Assembly (NCBI GenBank): GCA_017307285.1 | Contig: JAFKFI010000101.1 | Coordinates: 1-53,106 of the forward strand | Direction of reading: 5' to 3' | DNA length: 53,106 bases | Origin: Alphaproteobacteria bacterium | Lineage (GTDB): Bacteria > Pseudomonadota > Alphaproteobacteria > Acetobacterales > Acetobacteraceae | Part shown: positions 1 through 7,734 of the stretch, one piece after another | How the letters are laid out: each line of letters opens with the position of its first letter | Position numbering within the stretch: the stretch's first letter is position 1 | Notes under the pieces: model-generated | Told to the model about the DNA's origin: nothing | Database searches by the model: none | Seen by the model: only the letters and a program-made list of their open reading frames with translations | Position numbers and translations under genes: made by a program

Positions 1-533
1 GCCTGGGCGGCGGGCGCAGCGCCTCGGGCAATGCTTCCGTGGTGAGCCGCTGCCACAGCGGCCGGAGCAGCCGCCCGGCTTGCGGCGAGGCGGCGAGCAA
101 GGCCCGCATCTCGGGATCGTCGAGCAAGCCCCGCAACGCCTCGGCATAGACCCCAAAACCGTATTCGCGGAACACCAGGCCGGGTGGCCCCGGCGGGATG
201 CGCCGCGCTCGCTCCCGCCTGCTCCGCGCCCGCCTGCTCCGCTCCCGCGTCCACCGCTCCGGCTGGCTCGCCCGCCGGTCGCGGCGCCGGGCTGCGGCGG
301 GGTGCCGCGGGCAGCTTGCCCGCGGCGAAGCGCGCGTGCAGTGCGGTGAGCCGCCGCCCGGTCTCCCCAATATAGCTCAGCATCGCGCCGACCAGCGGCC
401 CGAGCGGAATGAGCGGGGTCATCAGCTGCCAGCGCCCGCACTCGGTCATCACCACCTGCCGCAGCGCCTCGAAGAACCCCGCCAGGCGCGGCATCAGGCC
501 GCTCGGGGGTGAGGAGGACAGAGTGGGGCTCAT
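1..533 (-). CDS. Hypothetical protein, 3' part outside window, probable internal frameshift
   Basis: Reading from ATG at 533, the first 80 or so residues look like real protein and include the stretch VVMTECGRWQLMTPLIPLGP. It then enters an Ala/Gly/Glu/Gln-rich low-complexity segment. Past about position 190 the ATG frame becomes Arg-rich and non-protein-like, while another frame of the same strand gives convincing sequence (LVFREYGFGVYAEALRGLLD, then DPEMRALLAASPQAGRLLRP) that runs off the window at base 1. This is the pattern of one gene with an indel between about 190 and 300, where a 15-nt tandem repeat lies. The overall look recalls small uncharacterised proteins common in Acetobacteraceae; that is memory-based and no function is known to me. 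There is no Shine-Dalgarno before the ATG, but a good promoter ends just upstream of it. Confidence 0.55.
   Translation of the reverse strand, partial: MSPTLSSSPPSGLMPRLAGFFEALRQVVMTECGRWQLMTPLIPLGPLVGAMLSYIGETGRRLTALHARFAAGKLPAAPRRSPAPRPAGEPAGAVDAGAEQAGAEQAGASAAHPAGATRPGVPRIRFWGLCRGVAGLARRSRDAGLARRLAASRAAAPAAVAAAHHGSIARGAAPAAQ
211..255. repeat. 15-nt tandem repeat, about 2-3 copies
   Basis: Units of 15 nt follow each other at 211-225, 226-240 and, degenerate, 241-255 (the first reads GCTCCCGCCTGCTCC on the plus strand). In the minus-strand ATG frame they encode repeated AGAEQ. The repeat lies inside the segment where the surrounding gene changes reading frame. Confidence 0.6.
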
Positions 534-542
534 GACCGGGAG

Positions 543-572
543 AATGTAGCGTTCGGTTAGTGCATTTGTCAA
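543..572 (-). promoter_or_regulatory. Sigma-70-type promoter abutting the ATG at 533
   Basis: On the minus strand a perfect TTGACA (572-567) is followed by an 18-bp spacer and TACATT (548-543). Only nine bases separate the -10 box from the ATG at 533-531, so a normal start site would give a 5' leader of about 0-4 nt. No Shine-Dalgarno fits in between, so the transcript would be leaderless. Confidence 0.5.
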
Positions 573-619
573 ACACAATCGCAAGCCCGTCGGCATGGCG
601 ATCCATGCGGGAGAGCGAG

Positions 620-1687
620 CTAGACGCGATAGTGCAGAACCGTGAAGTCCTGCGTCCGAACCAGCTCGTTCCGCTGGTTGTAGAACGCCCGTTCGGTGGT
701 GATGAAATACCCCTCGCCGAGCTTCGTCGCCTTCCTTTGGCTGCAGCGCTTCATGCGGAGTTCGCCGCGCGCGGTGTCGCCGGGTCTGAGCGGCGCGAAA
801 AAACGTGACACCGCCTGGACCACCGCGATCTCGGAACAGTCAGGCGGAGTGACCAACGCGCCGGCCTGCGCGAACCCCTGGCGCAGGGATTGCAGCAGCG
901 GGAGCCCGGTCAATCCCTGGCGCACGCTATCGGGTACGCGCTCGCCGGGCTTCAGATAGCCCACGCCCAGCCCGACCGCCGAACCGGCGCCGAAGAACAT
1001 CCCGGTCGGCGGAGCGACGATGCCGCCATGCCGGCTCGACGCCGCGTAGGCCTCGTCCCAATAGAGCGGGTTCCAGTCCTCCAGCGCCTCGCACCAGAGA
1101 TGGATGTCTTCCTTGGTCAGCGGCCTAGCTGGGAGGCTTCCGCCGGGCCGCGACTTGCCGAGGAAGGGGCGCGCGAAATCCGGCACGTCCGCCACCGACG
1201 GCTCCGCCTCGCCGGCGCGGCCCGCATCGAGCAGTCGCGCCTTCTCCCCCGAGCGGGAGGGGAGCGACATGGTCGCCGTCGCCGTCGCCGCGTGAGGGGC
1301 GAGCGCGTGGCCGATGTTGAGATCGACGAGGTCGACGAGATAGGCCCCATCCTCGCCGCGATAGCGCCGCCCAACCCGGCCGCCGACCGTCAGCACATCG
1401 TTCGTGCAGCTCTGGGTCAGCATGCTGAAGGTGAGCGACCTGATCTCCGCCTCGGGCCCGGACCAATCGGTCAGCAGCCGACCGAACAGCCCCGCGACAT
1501 GCGGTGTCGAGATGAAGGCGTCCCGCGCGCCGGCCGCTCGCGCATAGTCCCCATCGAAGTGAACATAATCGTAGAGTCCGCTCGCGCGCACGAAGGCGAC
1601 GAGGCGCAGAAGGCTGAGCTCGTAGGTGAAGGAGGGCAGCGTCTGGCCTTCCTCCACATCCTCCCAGCAAAGACTATCCCGATCCAT
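620..1687 (-). CDS. MaoC/FAS1-like double-hotdog dehydratase
   Basis: This 355-residue protein has two hotdog halves. The N-terminal half (about 1-145) carries YVHFDGDYARAAG, a hydratase-type His-x-Asp segment. The C-terminal half (about 190-355) has DWNPLYWDEAYA, the position of the family hydratase motif, but with Tyr where the catalytic His is usual. Proteins of this type hydrate enoyl-CoA thioesters or dehydrate 3-hydroxyacyl-CoA thioesters in fatty acid or organic acid metabolism in the cytoplasm. The ATG at 1687 fits the start of the N-terminal fold. It lies 86 nt before the ATG at 533 on the same strand, but that gene has its own promoter. The fold is clear; the substrate is not. Confidence 0.82.
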   Translation of the reverse strand: MDRDSLCWEDVEEGQTLPSFTYELSLLRLVAFVRASGLYDYVHFDGDYARAAGARDAFISTPHVAGLFGRLLTDWSGPEAEIRSLTFSMLTQSCTNDVLTVGGRVGRRYRGEDGAYLVDLVDLNIGHALAPHAATATATMSLPSRSGEKARLLDAGRAGEAEPSVADVPDFARPFLGKSRPGGSLPARPLTKEDIHLWCEALEDWNPLYWDEAYAASSRHGGIVAPPTGMFFGAGSAVGLGVGYLKPGERVPDSVRQGLTGLPLLQSLRQGFAQAGALVTPPDCSEIAVVQAVSRFFAPLRPGDTARGELRMKRCSQRKATKLGEGYFITTERAFYNQRNELVRTQDFTVLHYRV

Positions 1688-1820
1688 CCGACCCTCCCGC
1701 GATCCTGAGCCAAAGCAGCCAGCAAAGCCCCGCGCTATCGATGTACTACCTCGTCATGCCCGGCCTGCGCCATTGGTGTCCGGATTGGCTGGAAGTAGAG
1801 AACGTGCCCGACCAAGCATT

Positions 1821-1906
1821 CGTCATGGTCGGCACAGGCCGACCATCCACAACTTCGCTTGCGAGCCAGTAAAGTCGTGGATGACCGGCCTGCGCCGGTC
1901 ATGACG
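1821..1906. repeat. Long imperfect intergenic palindrome (REP/BIME-like), copy 1
   Basis: Two arms of about 35 nt face each other. The left arm starts CGTCATGGTCGGCACAGGCC at 1821 and ends in CCATCCACAACTT. The right arm runs from AAAGTCGTGGATGACCGG at 1871 to CCGGTCATGACG. Each arm is itself a small palindrome (GGTCGGCACAGGCCGACC; GACCGGCCTGCGCCGGTC). A related element lies at 4388-4468, and a degenerate half (GTCATGCCCGGCCTGCGCC) starts near 1754. Together these fill most of the 326-nt gap 1688-2013, where I see no gene. Confidence 0.75.
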
Positions 1907-2013
1907 GTACTGGTAGGAAGGTTCACGCAAACTGCTGAAATTGCAGGGAAAATCACGCCGGACACTAATGGCCTCCGCCGACCATGACGAGAGTGGCTTG
2001 CACGCGTGGGCAG

Positions 2014-3219
2014 CTACCCAGTGATCGCCTCGCCGAACGGCACCCACGCCTTGCCGTCGAACCGCACCAGGCGCATCTGTTTCAGCGGATAGTAATCCGT
2101 CGGCGTGGTCTTCACGCGGATGCCGGGCTGCAGCATCGGCAGCTCCATGTCGAGATTGGTCGCCTGGCGCATGATATTCTCGCGCGAGAGGTCCTTGTCG
2201 CACTGCTTCAGCACCTGGATCAGCGTCTGCGCCGTGCAGTAGCCGTAGACGTTGTTGACGTCCTTCAAATCCCCGTCCGCGTAGTATTTCTTCATCCAGT
2301 CAAGCCACCCCTTGTAGCCGGCGTCGCTCTCCCACTGCGTGTCCGTCGGGTCCTTGACGAAGGCGGTGGTGATGACACCGACCGCCTTGTCCACGCCCGC
2401 CGGGATGATGCCGGTGGCCACGGAAGAACCGGTGCTGGAGATGAACAACAGCTTCGGGCGCCAGTTGAGGTCGTAGGCCTTGCGAATGCCCATCGCGCAG
2501 AACTTCGGAATCCCCTGCATGAAGAACACGTTCGCGCCTGATTCCTTGAGCGCCACGATCTGCGAATCGATCGTCGGATCGGTCACTTCGTAAGTGTTGC
2601 CGAGCGGCGCTTCCTTGTGCCCGCCAGCGGCGAGCCCATCCGCCACGCCCTTGTAGTAATCCTTCCCCGCGTCGTCGTTCTGATAGAGCACCGCCACCTT
2701 CGCGTCCGGCACCGTGGCAAGGATGTGCTTGGCGTAGATATGGCCCTCGATCTGATAGGTCGGCTGCCAGCCGATGCTCCACGGGTAATGCTCGTAATCG
2801 CCGAACTGCGTGGCGCCCGAGGCGATGAACAGCGTCGGCGCCTTGCGCTGGTTGAGGTATTTGCGCGTCGCATTGTTGGTCGGCGTGCCGAGCGGGCCGA
2901 ACAGGAACGCCACCTTGTCCTGCTCGACCAAACGCCGCGTGAGTTCGACCGTGCGCGGCGGGATGTAACCGTCGTCCAGGCTGAGGAGATTGAGCTTGCG
3001 CCCATTCACTCCGCCCTGCTCGTTGATCATCTTGAAGTAGTTGCCCTGCGCCCGGCCAATCGTGCCGTAGGAAGACGCCGGCCCGCTATACGGCATGGTC
3101 TGGCCGAACAGGATTTCGCTATCGCTCACGCCGGGCGCGTTCTTGCTTTCGGCGCGCGCCGGCAGGATCGAGAAAGCCGCGGCGGCACCCAGCAGGGCGC
3201 GTCGTGTGGTCCGGACCAT
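2014..3219 (-). CDS. Branched-chain amino acid-type ABC substrate-binding protein (orphan)
   Basis: This 401-residue protein has an N-terminal export signal with twin Arg (TTRRALLGAAAA) ending near ARAES. The mature body is a type I periplasmic binding protein of the LivK/Peripla_BP_6 family: the SEILFGQTMPYSGPAS opening, the NEQGGVNGRKLNLLSLDDGY segment and a two-lobe length of about 375 residues. It would capture a small solute, often an amino acid, aromatic acid or short organic acid, for a Liv-type ABC importer. No permease or ATPase genes adjoin it, so it is an orphan that may feed the Liv systems further along. A ribosome binding site (AAGGGAGACAAC) precedes the ATG. The family is certain, the ligand unknown. 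Confidence 0.9.
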   Translation of the reverse strand: MVRTTRRALLGAAAAFSILPARAESKNAPGVSDSEILFGQTMPYSGPASSYGTIGRAQGNYFKMINEQGGVNGRKLNLLSLDDGYIPPRTVELTRRLVEQDKVAFLFGPLGTPTNNATRKYLNQRKAPTLFIASGATQFGDYEHYPWSIGWQPTYQIEGHIYAKHILATVPDAKVAVLYQNDDAGKDYYKGVADGLAAGGHKEAPLGNTYEVTDPTIDSQIVALKESGANVFFMQGIPKFCAMGIRKAYDLNWRPKLLFISSTGSSVATGIIPAGVDKAVGVITTAFVKDPTDTQWESDAGYKGWLDWMKKYYADGDLKDVNNVYGYCTAQTLIQVLKQCDKDLSRENIMRQATNLDMELPMLQPGIRVKTTPTDYYPLKQMRLVRFDGKAWVPFGEAITG

Positions 3220-3322
3220 GTTGTCTCCCTTGTGCCGCGGAATGGCTTGTTTTATCGCTGGGATCGGACGCTAGTGGAGCCGGCGCGACACCGTCAAGCG
3301 CGCCGCCAGGGGGAGAAAATCG

Positions 3323-4372
3323 ATGCGTGGCGTGTCCTTTCTCGGCGATCGCGAGCTGCAATTGCTGGATTTCCCCGATCCCACGCCTGGTCCGCACGAC
3401 GTCGTGCTGGAGATGAAGGCGTCCGGCATGTGCGGCAGCGACCTGCATCAATATCGACGTCCCAAAGGCGGCACGCAGGCCAGCGGGCTGGCGATGCCGA
3501 CGCGCCCGGTCATCGCCGGCCACGAGCCCTGCGGTGTCGTCGCGGCGATCGGCTCGGCGGTCGATCCAGCGCAGGCGAAAATTGGGCAGCGCGTCATGGT
3601 GCATCATTACCAAGGCTGCACGAACTGCGAGCATTGCCGCGCCGGCTGGCAGCAGCTCTGCCAGAACGTGCCCGTGAAGGTCTACGGCAACAACAATGAC
3701 GGCGGCCACGCGCCGTACATGCTGGTGCCGGCGAACACGCTCGTCACGTTGCCGGACGAGCTGACCTTCGCGGCCGGTGCCGCGATCGCCTGCGGCACGG
3801 GAACGGCTTATGGCGCGCTGCGGCGGATCAATCTTTCCGGCAACGACACCATCGCCATCTTCGGCCAAGGACCGGTCGGCCTATCCGCGACGCAACTCGC
3901 CAAGGCAATGGGTGCCAGGGTCATCGCGCTCGACATCAGCGAGGAGCGTCTGGCCCGCGCCCGCGAGTTCGGCGCCGACGAAGTCGTCAATCCCGGCTCC
4001 AACGATCCTGTCGGCGCAATCAAGGATCTCACGCACGGACGCGGCGCCGACCTCTCGCTCGACACCTCCGCCTCCCCGGCCGGCCGCATAGCGGCGGTGC
4101 GCTGCGTCAAGGTGTGGGGCACGTGCTGCTTCGTCGGCGAGCAAGGCGACGTGACGATCAACGTGAGCCCGGACATGCTGCGTCGCCAGGTCACGATCGT
4201 CGCCTCCTGGACCTTCTCGAGCATCGGCCAGGAAGAATGCGCCCGCTTCGTCGTCGAGCGCGGCGTCGATGTCGACAAGCTGTTCACGCACCGCTGGAAG
4301 CTCGACCAGGCGGAAGAAGCCTACCGCATCTTCGACCGCCAGACCGAGGGCAAGGGCGTGTTCCTGATGTAG
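3323..4372 (+). CDS. Zinc-dependent alcohol dehydrogenase, MDR family
   Basis: This 349-residue protein is a medium-chain dehydrogenase/reductase. Cys37 in GMCGSDLHQY and His67-Glu68 in AGHEPCG are the catalytic zinc ligands. Cys99, Cys102, Cys105 and Cys113 form the structural zinc lobe. The nucleotide fold begins with GQGPVGLSATQLAKAMGA and is followed by DISEERL, whose Asp suggests NAD rather than NADP. It oxidises an alcohol or reduces an aldehyde or ketone in the cytoplasm; the substrate cannot be told. The start is supported by AGGGGGAGAAAATCGATG. It stands alone, divergent from the binding protein at 2014-3219 and convergent with the isochorismatase-like gene. Confidence 0.9.
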   Translation: MRGVSFLGDRELQLLDFPDPTPGPHDVVLEMKASGMCGSDLHQYRRPKGGTQASGLAMPTRPVIAGHEPCGVVAAIGSAVDPAQAKIGQRVMVHHYQGCTNCEHCRAGWQQLCQNVPVKVYGNNNDGGHAPYMLVPANTLVTLPDELTFAAGAAIACGTGTAYGALRRINLSGNDTIAIFGQGPVGLSATQLAKAMGARVIALDISEERLARAREFGADEVVNPGSNDPVGAIKDLTHGRGADLSLDTSASPAGRIAAVRCVKVWGTCCFVGEQGDVTINVSPDMLRRQVTIVASWTFSSIGQEECARFVVERGVDVDKLFTHRWKLDQAEEAYRIFDRQTEGKGVFLM

Positions 4373-4387
4373 GAGCCTGTCCACTCC

Positions 4388-4468
4388 CGTCATGGCCGGC
4401 GCAGGCCGGCCATCCACGACTTTGCGCGCGGGCAGCAAAGTCGAGGGTCATCGGGCAAGCATGATGAC
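4388..4468. repeat. Long imperfect intergenic palindrome, copy 2
   Basis: The left arm (CGTCATGGCCGGCGCAGGCC onward, 4388-4423) matches the left arm of the element at 1821 with few changes and contains GGCCGGCGCAGGCCGGCC. The right arm, from AAAGTCGAGGGTCATCGGG at 4438 to GATGAC at 4467, is a decayed reverse complement. It lies between convergent genes, where such an element could also stop transcription. Confidence 0.7.
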
Positions 4469-4495
4469 AACGCGTATGAAGGGAGTTGAGGCCGT

Positions 4496-5171
4496 TCAAG
4501 CCGCCCGCTTCGCCTCGCCGGACTGGGCCACGCTCGGCACCGGCGCTCCCGTGCTGAAGACTCGTGGCGTTGTGCTCGTCGTCGGTATGCGTGGCGTTGC
4601 CGTCCTCGATAAAGAACACCTTGTAGTTCAGCATCATCGCGTCCCGCGCCGTCGACTCGCAGCACACGTTCGACGCGGTGCCGGTGATGATGAGCGTATC
4701 GATGCCGCGCTCCTGCAAGATCGCGTGCAGCTCGGACGAGCCGGGGGCGAACGCACCGAAGCGGCGCTTGCGCACTTTCAGATCACGCGGCTGCACATCC
4801 AGCCCGTCCCAAACCTCATGACCTGATGCACCCGGTGTGAATGCCGCGATCATGCGGTCGCGGCGCTCGGGCGAGCAGAAATGCTCGAAGAACACCGGCC
4901 AGCTCCGCACCGCCTCCTCATCGCAGGTGTGCTGCAGATAGACCACCAGCCCGCCCGCCTTGCGCAGCACGGCGCTGATGCGATTGACGTTCGACACGAT
5001 CTCCCGCGCGTTGCCGATCTCGCACACCGCGCCGGCCGCCATGAACCCGTTCTGCAGATCGACCACGATATGCGCGGTGCGCGCCGGATCGAGCCTGTCG
5101 AACACCCGCACGCCGCCACGGCGCGCTAGCGCACGTTCGGCAATCGCGGGCAGGATTTCGGGCTTGTGCAT
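4496..5171 (-). CDS. Isochorismatase-family cysteine hydrolase, probably frameshifted near its end
   Basis: The first 200 residues are a clear isochorismatase-like hydrolase: Asp39 in VVDLQNGF, Lys135 in the LKVRKRRFGAF loop and nucleophile Cys170 in TGTASNVCCEST. The family includes nicotinamidases, N-carbamoyl hydrolases and biuret or ureidoacrylate hydrolases. After DDEHNAT (residue 203) the ATG frame runs on as non-protein sequence through the palindromic repeat to 4284, 89 nt into the neighbouring gene, giving 295 residues. A shift of one base near 4550-4565 instead gives a C-terminus ending AQSGEAKRAA and a stop at 4498-4496. That totals about 225 residues, normal for the family, and I annotate it this way. 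AGGGGGATGCGACC precedes the start. Confidence 0.75.
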
Positions 5172-5281
5172 GGTCGCATCCCCCTGGGTGAACCGGCCGC
5201 TAAGCTAGCCCCATAGCCTGGGCATGTCGCGGACGATCAAGGACGCCGGGAAATGACGGGGGGACCCGCTTCAGTCCGAGC

Positions 5282-6712
5282 CTACCGGGACGAGCAGAGC
5301 GCCCGCAACACCGTCTCGGCAGTGTCACTCCACGGCACCGGCCGGAACTCGCGAGCCACCCTCTCCTGCCACGCCGGGATCGCCTCGCGATGCACCAGCA
5401 CGTCGCGAATGATCGCCGTCGCCTCCGTCACGTTGTCCGGGTCGAAATAGCGCGCCAGCGCCCCGCCCGCTTCCGGCAGCGAGGTCGCGTTGGAGATGAT
5501 GCAGGGTCGCCCGAAGGACAGGCTCTCCGTCACCGGCAGCCCCCAACCCTCGTGGAAGGAAGGGAACAGCGTGAACAAACAGCCCTGATAGAGCCGTTCC
5601 AGCTCGGCGTCGCTCGGGTCTTCCACCAGCACGATCTTGCCGCCGAGAAAATCCGAGTTGCGCAGCTGCTGCATCAGGTCGGCGACCATCCAGCCCACGC
5701 GCCCGGCGAAAACCAATGTCGGCACCTGCTCGCGCGGCAGCTCGTCGAGCAGCCGACGCCAGACGCGGAACAGCAGCACATGGTTCTTGCGGATTTCCAA
5801 CGTCGAGACGATCAACGTGTATGTGCCGGGTTCGGGGAGGGATCGCGCTTGCACTGGCGCGGAACGCGGGGCCGCCGCTTTCTCGAACCCGGTACCGATC
5901 GGCAGGACCCGCACCGTGTCGCGCAGCGCGATGCCGTGCTGCCTCGCGTGGTCCTCGATCTCCTTGGCGCTGGAATGCGAGATCGACAGGATGTGGTCGG
6001 CGAGGCCGATCACTGAGCCGAACCACTCGCCGAAGATCCGCACGAGGCCCCGCTCGCACCACTCGGGCCGGCGCAGCGGGATGATGTCGTAGATCAGCAC
6101 GGCGAAGCGCAGCCCCTTGGCATGGCAAGCCGCCTGGATCAGCTCGGCATGGCCGGGATGAAACCACATCGCGCCAAGCACGAGCACGACATCGCCGGGT
6201 CGGGCACACGCCTCGAAGTTCGCGGCACCGCGTAGCGCCGGCGTCGCGACCGGTCCGCCGCCTGGCGACGAAACCCGCCCGCTTGTCACGCACGCGCGCA
6301 GGAATGCGGTCAGGGAAGACGTCGCCTCGCGCTGCTGCACCAGATACCGCACCAAAGGCTGACGCAGCCGGGCCGGCATCCGATGGACCAGCCGACGCAG
6401 CCCCGAGCGCGTGCCGGCCGGCTGCTCGTCCTCTCTCCGAGCCGGTGGCCGCACGGCCGGCTCCGCATGACCGGTAAGCCGCTCGAACACCGCCGCGACC
6501 CCAGCCCACTCGATCGCATGGAAGGACTGGCCGGCCGGATCGTGCCGCAGAAAGCCGATTCGCTCGCCCGACGGGTCAAGCGCGACAAGGGCGCGGCACA
6601 ACTCGTATTGCAGGCGCTGGATGCCGGTCGGGCGCGAATTGAACGCGGCGTACTCGAAGATGTCCTCGACATCGAGCCAGATCCGGTTGGTCATCTCCGA
6701 GCGGTCGTCCAA
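5282..6712 (-). CDS. Glycosyltransferase, GT4-like (GT-B fold)
   Basis: This 476-residue protein has an N-terminal acceptor domain opening IWLDVEDIFEYA with PTGIQRLQYEL. The C-terminal donor-binding domain includes YTLIVSTLEIRKNH and the family signature FPSFHEGWGLPVTESLSFG with Glu in the expected place. It would transfer a sugar from a nucleotide-sugar donor onto a polysaccharide or lipid-linked acceptor at the cytoplasmic face. No other polysaccharide genes adjoin, so the product is unknown. The ATG at 6712 has no clear ribosome site. An in-frame ATG at 6694 has GGAG directly against it, so the start is uncertain by six residues. Confidence 0.87.
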   Translation of the reverse strand: MDDRSEMTNRIWLDVEDIFEYAAFNSRPTGIQRLQYELCRALVALDPSGERIGFLRHDPAGQSFHAIEWAGVAAVFERLTGHAEPAVRPPARREDEQPAGTRSGLRRLVHRMPARLRQPLVRYLVQQREATSSLTAFLRACVTSGRVSSPGGGPVATPALRGAANFEACARPGDVVLVLGAMWFHPGHAELIQAACHAKGLRFAVLIYDIIPLRRPEWCERGLVRIFGEWFGSVIGLADHILSISHSSAKEIEDHARQHGIALRDTVRVLPIGTGFEKAAAPRSAPVQARSLPEPGTYTLIVSTLEIRKNHVLLFRVWRRLLDELPREQVPTLVFAGRVGWMVADLMQQLRNSDFLGGKIVLVEDPSDAELERLYQGCLFTLFPSFHEGWGLPVTESLSFGRPCIISNATSLPEAGGALARYFDPDNVTEATAIIRDVLVHREAIPAWQERVAREFRPVPWSDTAETVLRALCSSR

Positions 6713-6787
6713 TCCGATTGCGGGGCGCTTCTAGCAGCGCCCGGACGAAAGCCCAATTCGAGGAAAGACCCGGCCGGATTACCGAGT

Positions 6788-6958
6788 TCAGGCGGTGCCC
6801 GCCACCTCGTCCGGCTCGTCGAGGCTCCGCAGGACCATCAGTAATCGGATCAGCGCACGGGGCGCCGCTGGCGGATCGTCGGGCCTCAGCGCAATCGCGT
6901 TCAGCGCCTCACTCAACTCCGACAAGCCATTGTCCACACTCTGCGCGCCCTGTAGCAT
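6788..6958 (-). CDS. Small hypothetical protein, 56 residues
   Basis: A short frame starts at ATG 6958 and ends at TGA 6788, upstream of the glycosyltransferase on the same strand. It reads as a plausible small helical acidic protein (SELSEALNAIAL, then ALIRLLMVLRSLDEPDEV). The ribosome site is weak (TAGGAAATG). The rest of the stretch 6713-7094 shows no other gene. It might be a real small protein of the glycosyltransferase transcript or a chance frame; no function is recognised. Confidence 0.35.
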   Translation of the reverse strand: MLQGAQSVDNGLSELSEALNAIALRPDDPPAAPRALIRLLMVLRSLDEPDEVAGTA

Positions 6959-7094
6959 TTCCTACCCCATTCTCCGCCGGACCCAGCGATGATCCGGCGC
7001 CCGAACCTTCTTGCGCGAGAACGTGCGGGCCGGAGCAAAGTTCATGCCCGGCCGCGAGAGCGCAACACACCCCGGCACTGGCCGTTGTCCCCGA

Positions 7095-7442
7095 ATGAGC
7101 AAGCCTCGCATCGAAACCACCCCGACGCCCTGGCGCGAGATCATCCTGGTCTGCCGCAAATGCACGCGGCGCCTCGATGGCGGCTTCGGCAAGAAGCAGC
7201 GGCAGCCGCTACGCAGCGAGCTCAAGACCGCGCTCCGTGCAGCGGGGCGCCGACGCGAGGTGCGGGTCATCGAGATCGGCTGTCTCGGGCTCTGTCCGAA
7301 AGGCGCAGTGACGGTCGCCATCGCCAGCCGGCCCGGCGAGTTGCTCGCCTTCCCGAAAGGCAGCGACCCGCAAGCGCTGATCGACCGCCTCCCGCAGCGA
7401 AACGCCGACGGCGCGCCGCCGGCTACATCTTCACTTCGCTGA
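7095..7442 (+). CDS. Thioredoxin-like [2Fe-2S] ferredoxin-type small protein
   Basis: From the ATG at 7095 the protein is 115 residues. It has CRKC near the N-terminus and GCLGLCPKG about 38 residues later, a four-cysteine layout (Cx2C...Cx3C) recalling thioredoxin-fold [2Fe-2S] ferredoxins. An in-frame ATG 28 codons upstream (7011) gives an Arg-rich leader without family features, so I prefer 7095. The role is likely electron transfer or iron-sulfur handling in the cytoplasm; the partner is unknown. Its last 20 nt overlap the end of the convergent EthD-type gene. The family call rests on the cysteine pattern only. Confidence 0.65.
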   Translation: MSKPRIETTPTPWREIILVCRKCTRRLDGGFGKKQRQPLRSELKTALRAAGRRREVRVIEIGCLGLCPKGAVTVAIASRPGELLAFPKGSDPQALIDRLPQRNADGAPPATSSLR

Positions 7443-7734
7443 CCTGGATCACCGGCTGGATATTCGTGTAGTTCGGCACGTCGGCCATGATCGCCGTCGT
7501 GTGAGGCGCGAAAGCGGCCTGGAATTCGGCGACCGAGTCGAAATAGAGATGGCCCATCGCGGCATAGGTCGGCGGCGACCCCGGCGCCCCCCCGCCCAGC
7601 CCCTGCTCGACCGCCACGCTCTTGCACGCCGCGCCGAGCTTCTGCTGAACCATCGGGATGTGGCTCTTGCAGTAGTAGTCCATATCGAACTTGCTGCCGT
7701 CCCCGGCCGGATAGAGCACGCTCACCTTGATCAT
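7423..7734 (-). CDS. EthD family protein (dimeric ferredoxin-like barrel)
   Basis: This 103-residue protein starts at ATG 7734 (MIKVSVLYPAGDGSKFDMDY) behind AGGGGGAATGTCGG. KFDMDYYCKSHIPMVQQKLG and the later TYAAMGHLYFDSVAEFQAAF match the EthD/dimeric alpha-beta barrel pattern, in which the His after the first helix lies in the active site. Members take part in ether, polyketide or aromatic metabolism, often with unclear activity. A longer frame upstream has no family resemblance. A short hairpin (CCGCCGG/CCGGCGG, 7756-7775) lies just upstream of the start. It converges and overlaps with the ferredoxin-like gene. Confidence 0.85.
   Translation of the reverse strand: MIKVSVLYPAGDGSKFDMDYYCKSHIPMVQQKLGAACKSVAVEQGLGGGAPGSPPTYAAMGHLYFDSVAEFQAAFAPHTTAIMADVPNYTNIQPVIQVSEVKM

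Noticed and set aside
211-255. Possible CRISPR-like array
   Set aside because: Units are only 15 nt, contiguous with no spacers, and inside a coding gene.
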